Positions 35,645 through 44,527 are shown, numbered from the stretch's first letter. The stretch is DNA of 64,000 nt from Pontibacter aydingkolensis (GCF_019443125.1 NZ_JAHYXK010000003.1:1-64000); one strand, 5' to 3'. Made by a program: numbers and translations. Notes: generated by a model from the sequence alone, not told the origin.

Positions 35645-36082
35645 TTACCTGCTAATTTTGCTTATCCTATTTTGGTTTAAGGAGTACTGGCGCAACCAGT
35701 CTTTAGCATCCGCTATATCGTCAAAGACCATTACTTCAAAGGCTTTCAGGCTCTCATAAAAGCTTGTTGCGGTTGAATCTGCAAAAGATTCGGGCTTGGT
35801 GATAATCGCAAAGTGCGCTATACCAGCATTGGCTGCCTGCGGACTCCACTGATTCACTACCCAATCAAGCGAGTGATCCCACCCACCGAGTACTTGACTT
35901 GTATCGTTTAGCACGCAGCAAAAACCTGACTTTTTCACTGCCTTGGTATAGGCAAGCGCACCTGTCATGATGTTATCCTTCGTGAGATACCCAATCCAGT
36001 TCGTATGCACCCACCTATTCTTAGTATCAACTTCTACTTCCAGGAAAACTCTACCGAAAGCGTTCTTTAATTCTTCTCTCAT
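35645..36082 (-). CDS. SpoIIAA/STAS-like protein, copy 4
   Basis: 145 residues. The most like the 295-720 protein: FGRVFLEVEVDTKNRWVHTNWIGYL, VLNDTSQVLGGWDHSLDW, W-x-P, AG, FDDIADAKDWL. The C-terminal 15 residues are an extra basic tail. Middle gene of the minus-strand trio with a GAF gene upstream and copy 3 downstream. Confidence 0.6.
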   Translation of the reverse strand: MREELKNAFGRVFLEVEVDTKNRWVHTNWIGYLTKDNIMTGALAYTKAVKKSGFCCVLNDTSQVLGGWDHSLDWVVNQWSPQAANAGIAHFAIITKPESFADSTATSFYESLKAFEVMVFDDIADAKDWLRQYSLNQNRISKISR

Positions 36083-36127
36083 GATGTCAGTTCAGCAAAC
36101 CTATTACTGAATTTATAGACAATTTGT

Positions 36128-36688
36128 TTAAGCAGATTGATTGCTTTTTAGAATTTTTATCTCCTCTTCGAGTTGGGTTATACGTTCTTTACTTTCCGAA
36201 ATAGCGTTGCGTGCCGATAACCTCAGTTCCATTTCATCCATCACAATGCCAGCCAATTCCTGCAGCATCTCCATCTGCTCCCTGTTGATGTAGCGTTGGT
36301 TTTTGTCAATGATGCAGAGCGTTCCAAGGTTATAGCCATTGTGAGTGTGCAAGGGTGCGGCAGCATAGAAACGCAGCCCAAATTCTCCGCATACAAGAGG
36401 ATTTGTAAGTGTACGGGGATCCTCAATAGCATTCTCAACCAAATACACTTCTTTAGAGAAGATCGCAGAGGCGCAGAGCCCAGGGACCCTGTCGATCTGT
36501 GTTACACCTTCTAAACCGCTTTTAGATTTGAACCAGATCCTGTCATGGTCTACCAGCGTGATCAGGGCGATGGGCATGTTGAACATCTTGGCTGCCAGAG
36601 CCGTAATGCGGTCAAAGCTGCCATCGGGTGGAGTGTCCAGTATCTGGTAGCGGTGCAAGGCACTTATTCTTTCTTCTTCAATTACCAT
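36128..36688 (-). CDS. GAF-domain protein with C-terminal coiled coil
   Basis: 186 residues. A GAF domain (about 5-155): EERISALHRYQILDTPPDGSFD, MPIALITLVDHDRIWFK, CASAIFSKEVYLVENAIEDPR, FYAAAPLHTHNGYNLGTLCIID. A charged helix (about 155-184, ERITQLEEEIKILKSNQ) could form a coiled coil for pairing. No catalytic domain. It heads the minus-strand trio with two SpoIIAA-like genes. The ligand is unknown. Confidence 0.83.
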   Translation of the reverse strand: MVIEEERISALHRYQILDTPPDGSFDRITALAAKMFNMPIALITLVDHDRIWFKSKSGLEGVTQIDRVPGLCASAIFSKEVYLVENAIEDPRTLTNPLVCGEFGLRFYAAAPLHTHNGYNLGTLCIIDKNQRYINREQMEMLQELAGIVMDEMELRLSARNAISESKERITQLEEEIKILKSNQSA

Positions 36689-36884
36689 GGTCTTCTGTAT
36701 TAGTAAGCTTATATCCCAAGATCATTAACTACAGAAATCGGATAGCAGGGCAAATCAGCTAAGCGCAAGTTACGGCATTAAAGCCAAAGCAACTAATTAC
36801 TACCATAAAGTCTTGAATATTAGGCTACAACAATAGCCTATCTTTAAGATCAAATAGCATCATATAGTCAACTATCCTGCATCA

Positions 36885-37080
36885 ATTTAGGCTATATACG
36901 ACAGATTACCCTATCACGATCCTGCAACCGACATATAAGAAGTAGCCAACCTCCAACTTGCCCGACTTTTAGCTTCAATAGATCAAATAAAGGATTGATA
37001 AGTTGACTAAGAACGTGACTAGCTACGATGTGAAATGTCTAGGCTTGGCTCACCCTGTATGATAGTGGATGTGGAAAGAA
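36885..37080 (+). pseudogene. decayed copy of the 33484-33894 SpoIIAA-like gene
   Basis: Plus-strand DNA reads D-P-ATDI, EVA, SIDQIK, then RIDKLTKNVTSYDVKCLGL, with stops and shifts between. It parallels DPATDILEVA and IDQLIENVNNYDVKRLLL of the intact gene in the same order. No start or C-terminus remains. Confidence 0.7.
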
Positions 37081-37185
37081 GTTGAGAGGAATGTATTGTT
37101 AACCCATAATTGAGATTTCATACAATATACTTTATTGCATGTATAACAACAGAAAGTAACGAAACTCAGTTAGATATTCAGATTA

Positions 37186-37372
37186 AAGCTCGCGATGCGC
37201 CTCGTATACCTTTACCTGCAGGGTGTTTAGGTAACTATTCAGGCACTTAACGGTTTCTTTCATTCCAGTTTCCCTGCCAGAAGCTGAAAACCGTTTGCCG
37301 GATTCACAGCCCTACCAGTTACCCACTTAGTACGCTTGCCGGCAACAATAACGCGAAAAAATGGATACAGGA
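37186..37372 (-). pseudogene. decayed tyrosine recombinase, arm-binding N-terminal part
   Basis: On the minus strand: FFRVIVAGKRTKWVTGRAVN, then in another frame KETVKCLNSYLNTLQVKVYE followed by AHREL. This is the Arm-DNA-binding domain of Bacteroidota phage integrases joined to the start of the core-binding domain. The frame is broken once and the rest is missing. It lies at the right edge of the island, about 300 bp from tRNA-Ser. Confidence 0.7.
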
Positions 37373-37621
37373 CCAAACTGGTAACCCTTAAGCTTTTAAG
37401 ATAAAAGAGGAGTTTGAAGTTGATGCTCATAACTGTGACATTGAAGGTTAAACAAATGTAGCCTTGCAGTCACCCGCTGTCAAGATGCACATCGATTGTA
37501 CACCTTATAAATCAATCAGTTACGTGATATCTGGTGAGTAAATTTATTGCTTTCACAAACTCACCAAATCACTCACCTAAACTTTGCAAAAAAGTGGCGA
37601 ATTTGGTAAACTTATAAAAGC

Positions 37622-37656
37622 AAAAAGCCTGCAAATCAAGTATTTGCAGGCTTTTT
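37622..37656. terminator. terminator downstream of tRNA-Ser
   Basis: A 15-bp perfect stem, AAAAAGCCTGCAAAT / ATTTGCAGGCTTTTT, with loop CAAGT. It lies 22 bp past the tRNA 3' end (minus direction) and can work both ways. Confidence 0.88.
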
Positions 37657-37678
37657 TTGATTGTGGTATGGCTACCAG

Positions 37679-37763
37679 CAGAGAGTGAGGGATTCGAACC
37701 CCCGGACCTGTTACAGTCAACGGTTTTCAAGACCGCCGCGTTCGACCACTCCGCCAACTCTCT
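37679..37763 (-). tRNA. tRNA-Ser (UGA)
   Basis: 85 nt on the minus strand. Acceptor stem AGAGAGT / ACTCTCT with discriminator G; anticodon loop CTTGAAA gives anticodon TGA (serine UCA codons). It has a long variable arm typical of tRNA-Ser and a T-loop GGTTCGAATCC. CCA is not encoded. The 3' end faces the decayed island, the orientation expected if the gene served as an integration site. Confidence 0.95.
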
Positions 37764-37887
37764 AATTATTTCGAGTACAAAAGTATGGCACCGCACTGGA
37801 TTATCAAAGCTATACTCGAAAATTTTTCAGCAGTTAGGCGCTCACAAAGTATAAGTTTCTGATTTTGAAGCTGAAAATTTTATCTGA

Positions 37888-39714
37888 TTAGGGCACTTGT
37901 ACAAAAAGCAATAGCTTCGCATCGGTAGTTTTACACTTCTTACCTTTCTGGTTGCCGCTTAGCTCTTGCAATACCACTTGTATTCGGGCTTGTTTACCCT
38001 GCAAAGTATAGGTTAGCTCAGATTTAGTACGGATGCTGCCCGACATCTTATTTAGCTTTTTAATTATCGGCTCTAAGTTAAGGTACAGGCTTTCCTGCTG
38101 TATTTGGAAGTATAAACTGTTATCCCGCATCGAAACGATCAGTGGATTTTTACCCAGCTTTAGTTCCTGACGTCCATCACCATTACCAGAAAATAGAACC
38201 TCAGCCACATAATCGTACTCTGCTATAGTATAAACTTCACTTTTATCTTCGTAGGCATAGCCATTCATCGTAAAACTGAAGTAGCGTTCTACAGGAGCCT
38301 TACTTATGGTAGTATAATCCAGCCCCATCAACTCCAAAACCAGGTCACGGGTAACTGCGCGTCTCCCCCACTTACTGTCAGTATTAATGGCTGCAGTGTC
38401 TATGGCTGTACTTAAATCTACTGTAAACCAGTCTTCCAAACTATCAAAGTCATGATTTTCGGATAGGTAATCCACAATGGCGCTGATCTCTGCTTTTGCT
38501 TCCTGTTCTACAGGTCCGTGCTTTGGATTAACCTTACCAGCTTCCATAATGCCATTTTCCCGCAGCAGGTTTTGCAGGCGACTTACCTGGCTCCATTCCG
38601 AAACCACAAACATATTCACCGGACCAAAAGCAGCCAGCAGGGTAACTATGCTTAGTGTAACAGGTATAAATTTAATGTTTTCAGCACTACTGAAAAGAAA
38701 GTATAAAACTGCGATCAGTAACCAGACAGCAAGTGCCAGCACAACGTAACGTTCTTCTGTTATGCCATATTCTGATACTCTTCGCCAAATAGCCAGCGCC
38801 AAAAGAATGGTAAGAGGGAACAATGCCCTGTAAAACCATTTAGAGAATGTACGGATCCAGGTGTTACCAGCGAGGTTGCGAATGGGATGAATAAGCAGCA
38901 GCGATAAAATACCAACTATAGAAAATACCAGCACGAGCACAGATACCCAACCCTCAGGCCACTCCCACTGCACCACAATCTTCCCGAAGTAAGCGTAAAG
39001 TATAACAAGGTAAATAGTAACCAGCGTCAGCAGCACAAACTGCGTGAATACCTTCAGGCCTTTGGGGTAATCCTGCGCCTCCTCCAGCTCCTCTACATTT
39101 AGCGGCACGCCAGCCAGGAAAAACCAGGTATTGAATACACCTACCATAAATACCCATAGCTCCGGGTATATCTTTTCATCAACTTGAATGGCAAAAAGCT
39201 GATCTAAAGCAACTATAGCTACAACAAGACCAATATACAGCACTCCAGAGTAAAGCACTGAAGTAAGCACCCGCAGAAAAAGGGATTTGTTAAACTGCCA
39301 GAAAGCGTTCTCCTGCCGGCGGTTCAGGAACATAGCATAAGAAGCCATTAAGTGCAGGACAAATACAAGTGCCAGGTGGCGCAACATAGATTTAAAATCA
39401 GGTTCCTCAGGCAGCAGGAAAAAGTATAGTACCAGAAAAGACAAACCGCCCAGCCAGGTTAGCATCCTGCCCCGCTGCGCCAGTTTGTACCGCCGCACCA
39501 GCAGCTCCAGGGTAAAGAACAGGATTAACCCCACAGAGCTTATTAAAACCAACTTTATTAACCACTCTTTCGGCTCACTGCTTTCCAGTTCAATAAGTAG
39601 TATAACAATGGCAGTGCCTGTAATGGCAGAGAGCAACACCATCGGAAAACGAAAAAAGGTGTGCAGGGCGACTTGCCAGAGTTGCTGCAGCGAAATGTTC
39701 TTAAAAAGTGACAT
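37888..39714 (-). CDS. DUF4153-type multipass membrane protein
   Basis: 608 residues. About 11 membrane segments in residues 10-390; the last 200 residues are soluble and contain ISAIVDYLSENHDFDSLEDWF. This layout matches Bacteroidota DUF4153 proteins of unknown function. It stands on the minus strand between tRNA-Ser and a BrkB-type protein gene. No catalytic motif is seen. Start at ATG 39714. Confidence 0.78.
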   Translation of the reverse strand: MSLFKNISLQQLWQVALHTFFRFPMVLLSAITGTAIVILLIELESSEPKEWLIKLVLISSVGLILFFTLELLVRRYKLAQRGRMLTWLGGLSFLVLYFFLLPEEPDFKSMLRHLALVFVLHLMASYAMFLNRRQENAFWQFNKSLFLRVLTSVLYSGVLYIGLVVAIVALDQLFAIQVDEKIYPELWVFMVGVFNTWFFLAGVPLNVEELEEAQDYPKGLKVFTQFVLLTLVTIYLVILYAYFGKIVVQWEWPEGWVSVLVLVFSIVGILSLLLIHPIRNLAGNTWIRTFSKWFYRALFPLTILLALAIWRRVSEYGITEERYVVLALAVWLLIAVLYFLFSSAENIKFIPVTLSIVTLLAAFGPVNMFVVSEWSQVSRLQNLLRENGIMEAGKVNPKHGPVEQEAKAEISAIVDYLSENHDFDSLEDWFTVDLSTAIDTAAINTDSKWGRRAVTRDLVLELMGLDYTTISKAPVERYFSFTMNGYAYEDKSEVYTIAEYDYVAEVLFSGNGDGRQELKLGKNPLIVSMRDNSLYFQIQQESLYLNLEPIIKKLNKMSGSIRTKSELTYTLQGKQARIQVVLQELSGNQKGKKCKTTDAKLLLFVQVP

Positions 39715-39832
39715 GTTTGTTTATAGCTTACTTCGTATTTTGCTGCCCTGAATGGCACAGCTCATTCCAAGATAAGTATAAATCGTGTAAAATAGCAGAA
39801 ATGCTATGTTAAGGGAAATGGATTGCTATGAT

Positions 39833-40801
39833 CTATACTTTAGCCGGAACATGAACCGCTTTTCCGCCTGCACGCACAAGACGTTTTGTAACTGTATCAA
39901 TGCTCACGTTTATCTCAAAGCCAAGTATAAGGATCATTGATACAAAGTCCAGCCAGATCATCAGACCGATAAGAGCCCCGATGGAGCCATAGAATTTGTT
40001 GTAGGTATCAAAAGCGCTGATGTAACTGGAGAAGATCATCGACACCAGAAAGATAAGACCGGTTGCCACCACAGCCCCCGCCGAGAAGAAGGGCCATTTA
40101 TCCTCTATTGCCGGCACAAAGTAATACACAATGGATGTAGCCAGCAAAAACAAAAGTATAATGGCGATGTACTTAAGTATTACGATCAAAGTATAGGTAT
40201 AACTCTCCGTTACCACCTCATAAAACACCAGCACATCCAATATCCACTGCCCAAAGAAAATAGCCGCCACCGCCGTGAAAAGTATAAGCGATAGCACAAC
40301 AGTTAAAGCTGTGGCAATCAGTCGCTTTTTAAGGTAACTGCGTTTGTAAAACGTATGGTATTTTTTGTCAAAAGCATCCATCAACGACATAATGCCATTC
40401 GTGGAAAGTATAAGCGCAAACAAAAAACCGAAAGACAGCAATCCGCCGCGCGGTTTGTTCACAATATCCTCGATGGTAGTATAAGCCGCTGCATACATCT
40501 CTTCGGGCATAAAATCGCCTAAAAAGTCCAGTATACTTTCGCCAAGATCCAGGGAAAGTATGTTAGGGATGTATGGGATGAGTGTGAACAGGAAGATGAT
40601 GCTCGGGAAAATGGCCAGCGTAAAGTTAAATGCCATGTAAGAGGCCCGCTTTGTAACAGAGTCGAGGCGCAACTCCCCTATCAGCACATCGGCAACATCA
40701 AACACTGAAGACTGCCCATTATTGAACCGCCATCGTTTTAAGAAAACGATGAACTTACGGTACGCTCTGCGGCGCTTCAGGTATTGCTGGTTAAGCCTCA
40801 T
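39833..40801 (-). CDS. YihY/BrkB-family membrane protein
   Basis: 322 residues with six membrane segments: about 55-80, 115-140, 160-185, 200-225, 235-260 and 270-300. FNFTLAIFPSIIFLFTLIPYIP and FFSAGAVVATGLIF are typical of the family (formerly misnamed RNase BN). Role unknown; perhaps transport. The start codon overlaps the end of the thioesterase gene by 4 bp, indicating coupling. Confidence 0.88.
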   Translation of the reverse strand: MRLNQQYLKRRRAYRKFIVFLKRWRFNNGQSSVFDVADVLIGELRLDSVTKRASYMAFNFTLAIFPSIIFLFTLIPYIPNILSLDLGESILDFLGDFMPEEMYAAAYTTIEDIVNKPRGGLLSFGFLFALILSTNGIMSLMDAFDKKYHTFYKRSYLKKRLIATALTVVLSLILFTAVAAIFFGQWILDVLVFYEVVTESYTYTLIVILKYIAIILLFLLATSIVYYFVPAIEDKWPFFSAGAVVATGLIFLVSMIFSSYISAFDTYNKFYGSIGALIGLMIWLDFVSMILILGFEINVSIDTVTKRLVRAGGKAVHVPAKV

Positions 40802-41211
40802 GCACTAAAGTATGCGTCCAGTTTTTCGTGAATCAGATCCGGCACTGCAGTAGGCCTGCCAGAGTTCATGTCTACAAAAACCATCGTGGTCTCCCCTATG
40901 TTTAACAGGGTTTGCTCTTCGTTGTATACTTCATACTCAAAAAGTATACGAGAACCCTTTGGCTTCTGCTTAAGTAACAACTTGATCGTGAGCAGGTCAT
41001 CATACTTAGCAGGGCGCAGGTATTTACACTTTAGCTCCAGTACAGGCATCATGGTACCGGTTGCTTCCATCTCTTTGTAATGGATACCCAGCCTTCTGAA
41101 AACCTCTGTGCGCGCAACCTCATAGTATGCTGCATAGTTACCATAGTAAACATACCCCATCTGGTCTGTTTCGGCATAACGCACCCGTATCTGTACTTCT
41201 GATTCAAACAT
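40798..41211 (-). CDS. acyl-CoA thioesterase, YbgC/FadM type (hotdog fold)
   Basis: 137 residues. Hydrolyses acyl-CoA thioesters. The active-site motif is RYAETDQMGYVYYGNYAAYY, with catalytic Asp in TDQMG. Start is placed at ATG 41211 (MFESEVQIRV); an upstream ATG at 41247 would add 12 residues unlike the family. It overlaps the BrkB gene by 4 bp and lies about 100 bp downstream of mltG. Confidence 0.88.
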   Translation of the reverse strand: MFESEVQIRVRYAETDQMGYVYYGNYAAYYEVARTEVFRRLGIHYKEMEATGTMMPVLELKCKYLRPAKYDDLLTIKLLLKQKPKGSRILFEYEVYNEEQTLLNIGETTMVFVDMNSGRPTAVPDLIHEKLDAYFSA

Positions 41212-41307
41212 AGCTTTTTTGACAAAGGATTGATAGACAAAAGACAAAGGACTTTAAATTTACGCTTCTTTCGTCCTTTGTCTAAAAGTCTTTTGTCCAA
41301 TTAAACA

Positions 41308-42378
41308 TCACTTAAGAATATTCCGGGCATTCAGCGCTGCGTGGAAGCGGCGGGCATTGGCCTGATGCTCAGCTACGGTACGGGCAAAAGCATGGTAGCC
41401 CGAGAAGTCTTCTCTTGCGCAGAAGTAAATATACTCGTGCTGCTCAGGATTAAGAACCGCATCTATACTTGAAATGGTAGGCACATTGATCGGGCCAGGA
41501 GGCAGGCCTTTGTTAATGTAAGTATTGTAAGGCGACTGGTGGCGCAGGTGTACATTAAGCACACGGCGAATCGTAAAATCACGCACCGCAAACACAACGG
41601 TTGGGTCTGCCTGCAACAGCATGCCTTTCTGTAAACGGTTCAGGTAAACACCTGCCACGCGGGGCTTCTCGTCGTTTTTAATGGTTTCGGCTTGTACAAT
41701 AGAGGCAAGTGTACTTACTTCCTGCTGGCTAAGCCCTAACTGATCTGCCTTAGACTTACGCTCTGCCGTCCAGAACTTGTCGTACTCCGTTTTCATGCGG
41801 TTCAACAGTTCCGGGGCAGTGGTAGTCCAGTATACCTGGTAGGTATTCGGAATGAACATACTTACGATGGTAGTGGTGTCGAAGCCTAGTGTGGCCAGGT
41901 ATTGTTCATCATTTAGCAGGCTGTCCAGTTCTTGTTCGCTTGCTTCAATCTCTGTAGCGAGTTTAGTTGCCAGTTGGCTGCGCAAACGTATGTTGGCAAA
42001 GGTAAGGTTAACGGGAGTTTGCTGACCAATGCGGAGCACGCCAATTAACTGACGGTTGCCCCAGCCATGTTCCAGTTTGTAACGCCCTGGCTTTACAAGT
42101 TCATCGTAATCCATGAGCTTTGCCATAAAGCGCAGCGAAAGCTTGTCTATAATAACCCCGGTTGCTTCAATAGAATCCATTGCCTGCTCGTAGCTTGCTC
42201 CGGTAGGTATGGTTACAAAGGTGTCGCGCTTTTTAGTGTCTACGTTAGGGGTGTATACAATCTGAAAAGCGTAGTAAGAGAAGCTTACAAAAAGAAACAG
42301 GCCAAGCACGATAATGCCCGGCACCAGTATGCTTTTCTCTTTTTTCTTTCTTCTGGGTGTGTTAGGATTTTCAGCCAT
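41308..42378 (-). CDS. mltG: endolytic murein transglycosylase MltG
   Basis: 356 residues. Cuts nascent peptidoglycan strands and so sets glycan length. One N-terminal membrane anchor (about 17-40), a LysM-like domain (about 55-115) and the YceG catalytic domain. The catalytic glutamate is in SIVQAETIKNDEKPRVAGVY. The GLPPGPINVPTISSIDAVL motif and HAFARTVAEHQANARRF end are typical. Minus strand, upstream of the thioesterase and BrkB genes. Confidence 0.94.
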   Translation of the reverse strand: MAENPNTPRRKKKEKSILVPGIIVLGLFLFVSFSYYAFQIVYTPNVDTKKRDTFVTIPTGASYEQAMDSIEATGVIIDKLSLRFMAKLMDYDELVKPGRYKLEHGWGNRQLIGVLRIGQQTPVNLTFANIRLRSQLATKLATEIEASEQELDSLLNDEQYLATLGFDTTTIVSMFIPNTYQVYWTTTAPELLNRMKTEYDKFWTAERKSKADQLGLSQQEVSTLASIVQAETIKNDEKPRVAGVYLNRLQKGMLLQADPTVVFAVRDFTIRRVLNVHLRHQSPYNTYINKGLPPGPINVPTISSIDAVLNPEQHEYIYFCAREDFSGYHAFARTVAEHQANARRFHAALNARNILK

Positions 42379-42610
42379 AGTGTAATTAAAAGGCCTGGAA
42401 AAGCTTTTAGGTTCCGGGCCAAACTGTATTCAGGCAGCAAAAATAATACTTATGTTCTTAATTGTGTATGAGTGGATGTGTGAATGAGAGAATTATCTTT
42501 GCCACGGCATCAGCAAAAGTATAGCATATATTGCAATACAGCCTCACCATAACGTTTGGCTCCCGAAAAGAGTATGCCTATTTTATACTTGCACACTTAA
42601 AACCAAAACT

Positions 42611-43237
42611 ATGGCCAACGCTATTTTCCTGCAGATACATCCTGATAACCCACAAGAGCGAAAAATACAGGAGGCTGTTGAGATCCTGCGAAACGGAGGT
42701 ATCGTTATCTACCCCACTGATACGATTTACGGCATTGGATGCGATATTCATAACAACAGAGCCGTGGAGCGTGTGTGCCAGATAAAAGGAGTTAAGCCTG
42801 ATAAAGTAAATCTATCTTTTATCTGCTCAGACCTCACGCACATTTCCGACTACGCCAAAATAGACACGCCCACTTATAAGGTCATGAAAAAGGCTTTGCC
42901 CGGTCCTTTTACCTTTGTGCTTGATGCTACGAGCAGCGTACCAAAATATGCCGGCGGCAAAAAGAAGACAGTGGGCATTCGTGTCCCAGATAATAGAATA
43001 GCGCTGATGCTCGTGAAAGAACTGGGCAACCCCATACTTTCCACCTCCATCCGCGACGAAGACGAAGTAATAGAGTACAGCACCGACCCCGAGTTAATCT
43101 ATGAAAAGTATAGAAACCTGGTTGACTGTGTGATTGATGGCGGCTATGGCAACAACATTGCCTCTACGGTAGTAGATACCAGCAACAATTTTGAAGTACT
43201 GCGCCAGGGCGCCGGGGATATTGAAGAGTTTTTGTAG
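42611..43237 (+). CDS. yciO: YciO/Sua5/YrdC-family protein
   Basis: 208 residues. Closely resembles E. coli YciO in length and pattern: FLQIHPDNPQERKIQEAVEIL, GGIVIYPTDTIYGIGCDI, SFICSDLTHISDYAKID, GPFTFVLDATSSVP, KTVGIRVPDN. The family fold binds ATP and threonine for making threonylcarbamoyl-AMP (tRNA t6A), but YciO members have weak or unclear activity, so a true TsaC may be elsewhere. The gene stands alone. A TATCTTTG -7 box is at 42494-42501 without a TTG at 19 bp. Confidence 0.85.
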   Translation: MANAIFLQIHPDNPQERKIQEAVEILRNGGIVIYPTDTIYGIGCDIHNNRAVERVCQIKGVKPDKVNLSFICSDLTHISDYAKIDTPTYKVMKKALPGPFTFVLDATSSVPKYAGGKKKTVGIRVPDNRIALMLVKELGNPILSTSIRDEDEVIEYSTDPELIYEKYRNLVDCVIDGGYGNNIASTVVDTSNNFEVLRQGAGDIEEFL

Positions 43238-43338
43238 TTAGTTTGGTAGGTAGGGGGTTAGAGAGGTAATATTATTACGTGTTTTTAAATGAAATCCTGC
43301 TGCGAGTTTAGCGATAGCGCAACTTGTGGCAGATAGAT

Positions 43339-43358
43339 AGACGCAAAATATTGCGTCT
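43339..43358. repeat. short dispersed palindrome, GACGCAA type
   Basis: AGACGCAA-AATA-TTGCGTCT, followed by CTACAG. Palindromes of the form GTAGAGACGC...GCGTCTCTAC recur between genes in many bacterial genomes. It lies between the convergent yciO and lpxL-like genes and could also act as a weak terminator. Confidence 0.55.
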
Positions 43359-43390
43359 CTACAGTTATACTTTCCTAACTTGCAACCTTT

Positions 43391-44299
43391 CTACCTTTCA
43401 ACCTCAGCGCCCACAGGCCGCTTGTGTTTCCAGCGTTTGTGGGTCCAGAGGTAATCTGCAGGGCTTCGGCAGAGGGATGCTTCCAGTTTTCGGGCAAATA
43501 TTTCCGTAATAGAGGGTTGATCTAGAGCAGCAGTAGTCCCATCAGAAATAAGCTCGAAGGTAAGCGTGTAATGTCCCCGGCTGGTTCGTTTTACATCAAG
43601 GAACAATACCGGGCAACCAAAGCGAGTGGCTAACTTTTCGGCACCTTCATAAAAGGGCGTATCCTGATGAAGGAAAGTTGTCCAGAAGGTAATCTCGCTT
43701 TTTAAAGGAGTCTGGTCTGATAGCATGGCTACTACGCGCGGCTGGTTGCGGTTTGCTGCAAAGTCGCGTAGTGTATCCTTCATTTTTATCAATTTTGCCC
43801 CTAACTGGCTTCGCGTTTTTAGCATAAAGGCATCAAAAAACGGGTTGTTCAAAGGCTTGTAAATACCGTAGGCTGGAAAGTTAAACTGCACAGCACCCGC
43901 AGAAAGTACCCACTCCCAATTGGCAGAGTGCGAGCCCATCGTAATAACCGTTTTGCCTTGTTTTACAAAATTGTCCAGCAATTCCTGGTTAGGGAAAGTT
44001 ATGCGGCGGTCCATCTCTGCAGCACTCATAGACCTAAGCTTTAGCGTCTCTACCACCACATCCATAAACTGCTTGTAAAAGTCTTTTGTAATTTGGTGTA
44101 TCTCTGCATCGGTTTTTTCCGGAAAGGCATTGCGCAGGTTATTTACCACAACCTTTTTGCGGTAGCCAACCACATAGTATACTACAAAGTATAAAAAGCC
44201 GGAAAGCAGGTACAGTACAGAAAGCGGTAATATAGACAAGCCCTTTAGCAACAGCCAGAGCGGGTAATAAAGCGGCGGTATTTTTATACTTTTATCCAT
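43391..44299 (-). CDS. LpxL-like lysophospholipid/lipid A acyltransferase
   Basis: 302 residues. Transfers an acyl chain to lipid A or a related lipid in the inner membrane. One N-terminal membrane segment (about 12-45), then the acyltransferase core with GSHSANWEW (H-x4-E catalytic pair), AMLSDQTP and TPFYEGAEKLATRFGCPVLF. The C-terminal YLWTHKRWKHKRP is the family tail. Start ATG 44299. It stands alone on the minus strand. Confidence 0.9.
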   Translation of the reverse strand: MDKSIKIPPLYYPLWLLLKGLSILPLSVLYLLSGFLYFVVYYVVGYRKKVVVNNLRNAFPEKTDAEIHQITKDFYKQFMDVVVETLKLRSMSAAEMDRRITFPNQELLDNFVKQGKTVITMGSHSANWEWVLSAGAVQFNFPAYGIYKPLNNPFFDAFMLKTRSQLGAKLIKMKDTLRDFAANRNQPRVVAMLSDQTPLKSEITFWTTFLHQDTPFYEGAEKLATRFGCPVLFLDVKRTSRGHYTLTFELISDGTTAALDQPSITEIFARKLEASLCRSPADYLWTHKRWKHKRPVGAEVER

Positions 44300-44387
44300 T
44301 AGCTAAACAGCAGCCGCAAATGTACAACCAACCGCCGGCATTATGAAATCTCATAATTCATGCTTATTTAGCAGGAAAGCGTATCAC

Positions 44388-44527
44388 GTAGCACGAATCA
44401 AGTATCACGACTATACCAGATATTAATTATATAGGTAAAGTTTTAAAACACGATGCATAAACTTATCTGTCTCGCAGTTATTTGTAAATTGTTTATTGAA
44501 GAAGTCGTGATACTTGATTCGTGCTAC
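44388..44527. repeat. 25-bp perfect inverted repeat around a 90-bp AT-rich spacer (MITE-like)
   Basis: Left arm 44388-44412 starts GTAGCACGAATCAAG and ends TATCACGACT; right arm 44503-44527 is its exact reverse complement. The left flank carries a second GTATCACG. The spacer has no ORF. Size and form suggest a small non-autonomous element or a repeat family, but no target duplication is visible. Confidence 0.6.

Noticed and set aside
30180-37679. Direct repeat of the tRNA-Ser 3' end as an attachment site
   Set aside because: I looked near 30.2-30.3 kb for the acceptor/T-arm sequence and saw none.
37657-37854. A 65-codon open frame on the plus strand (SEGFEPPDLLQ)
   Set aside because: It is the antisense of tRNA-Ser and its flank, a well-known false ORF.
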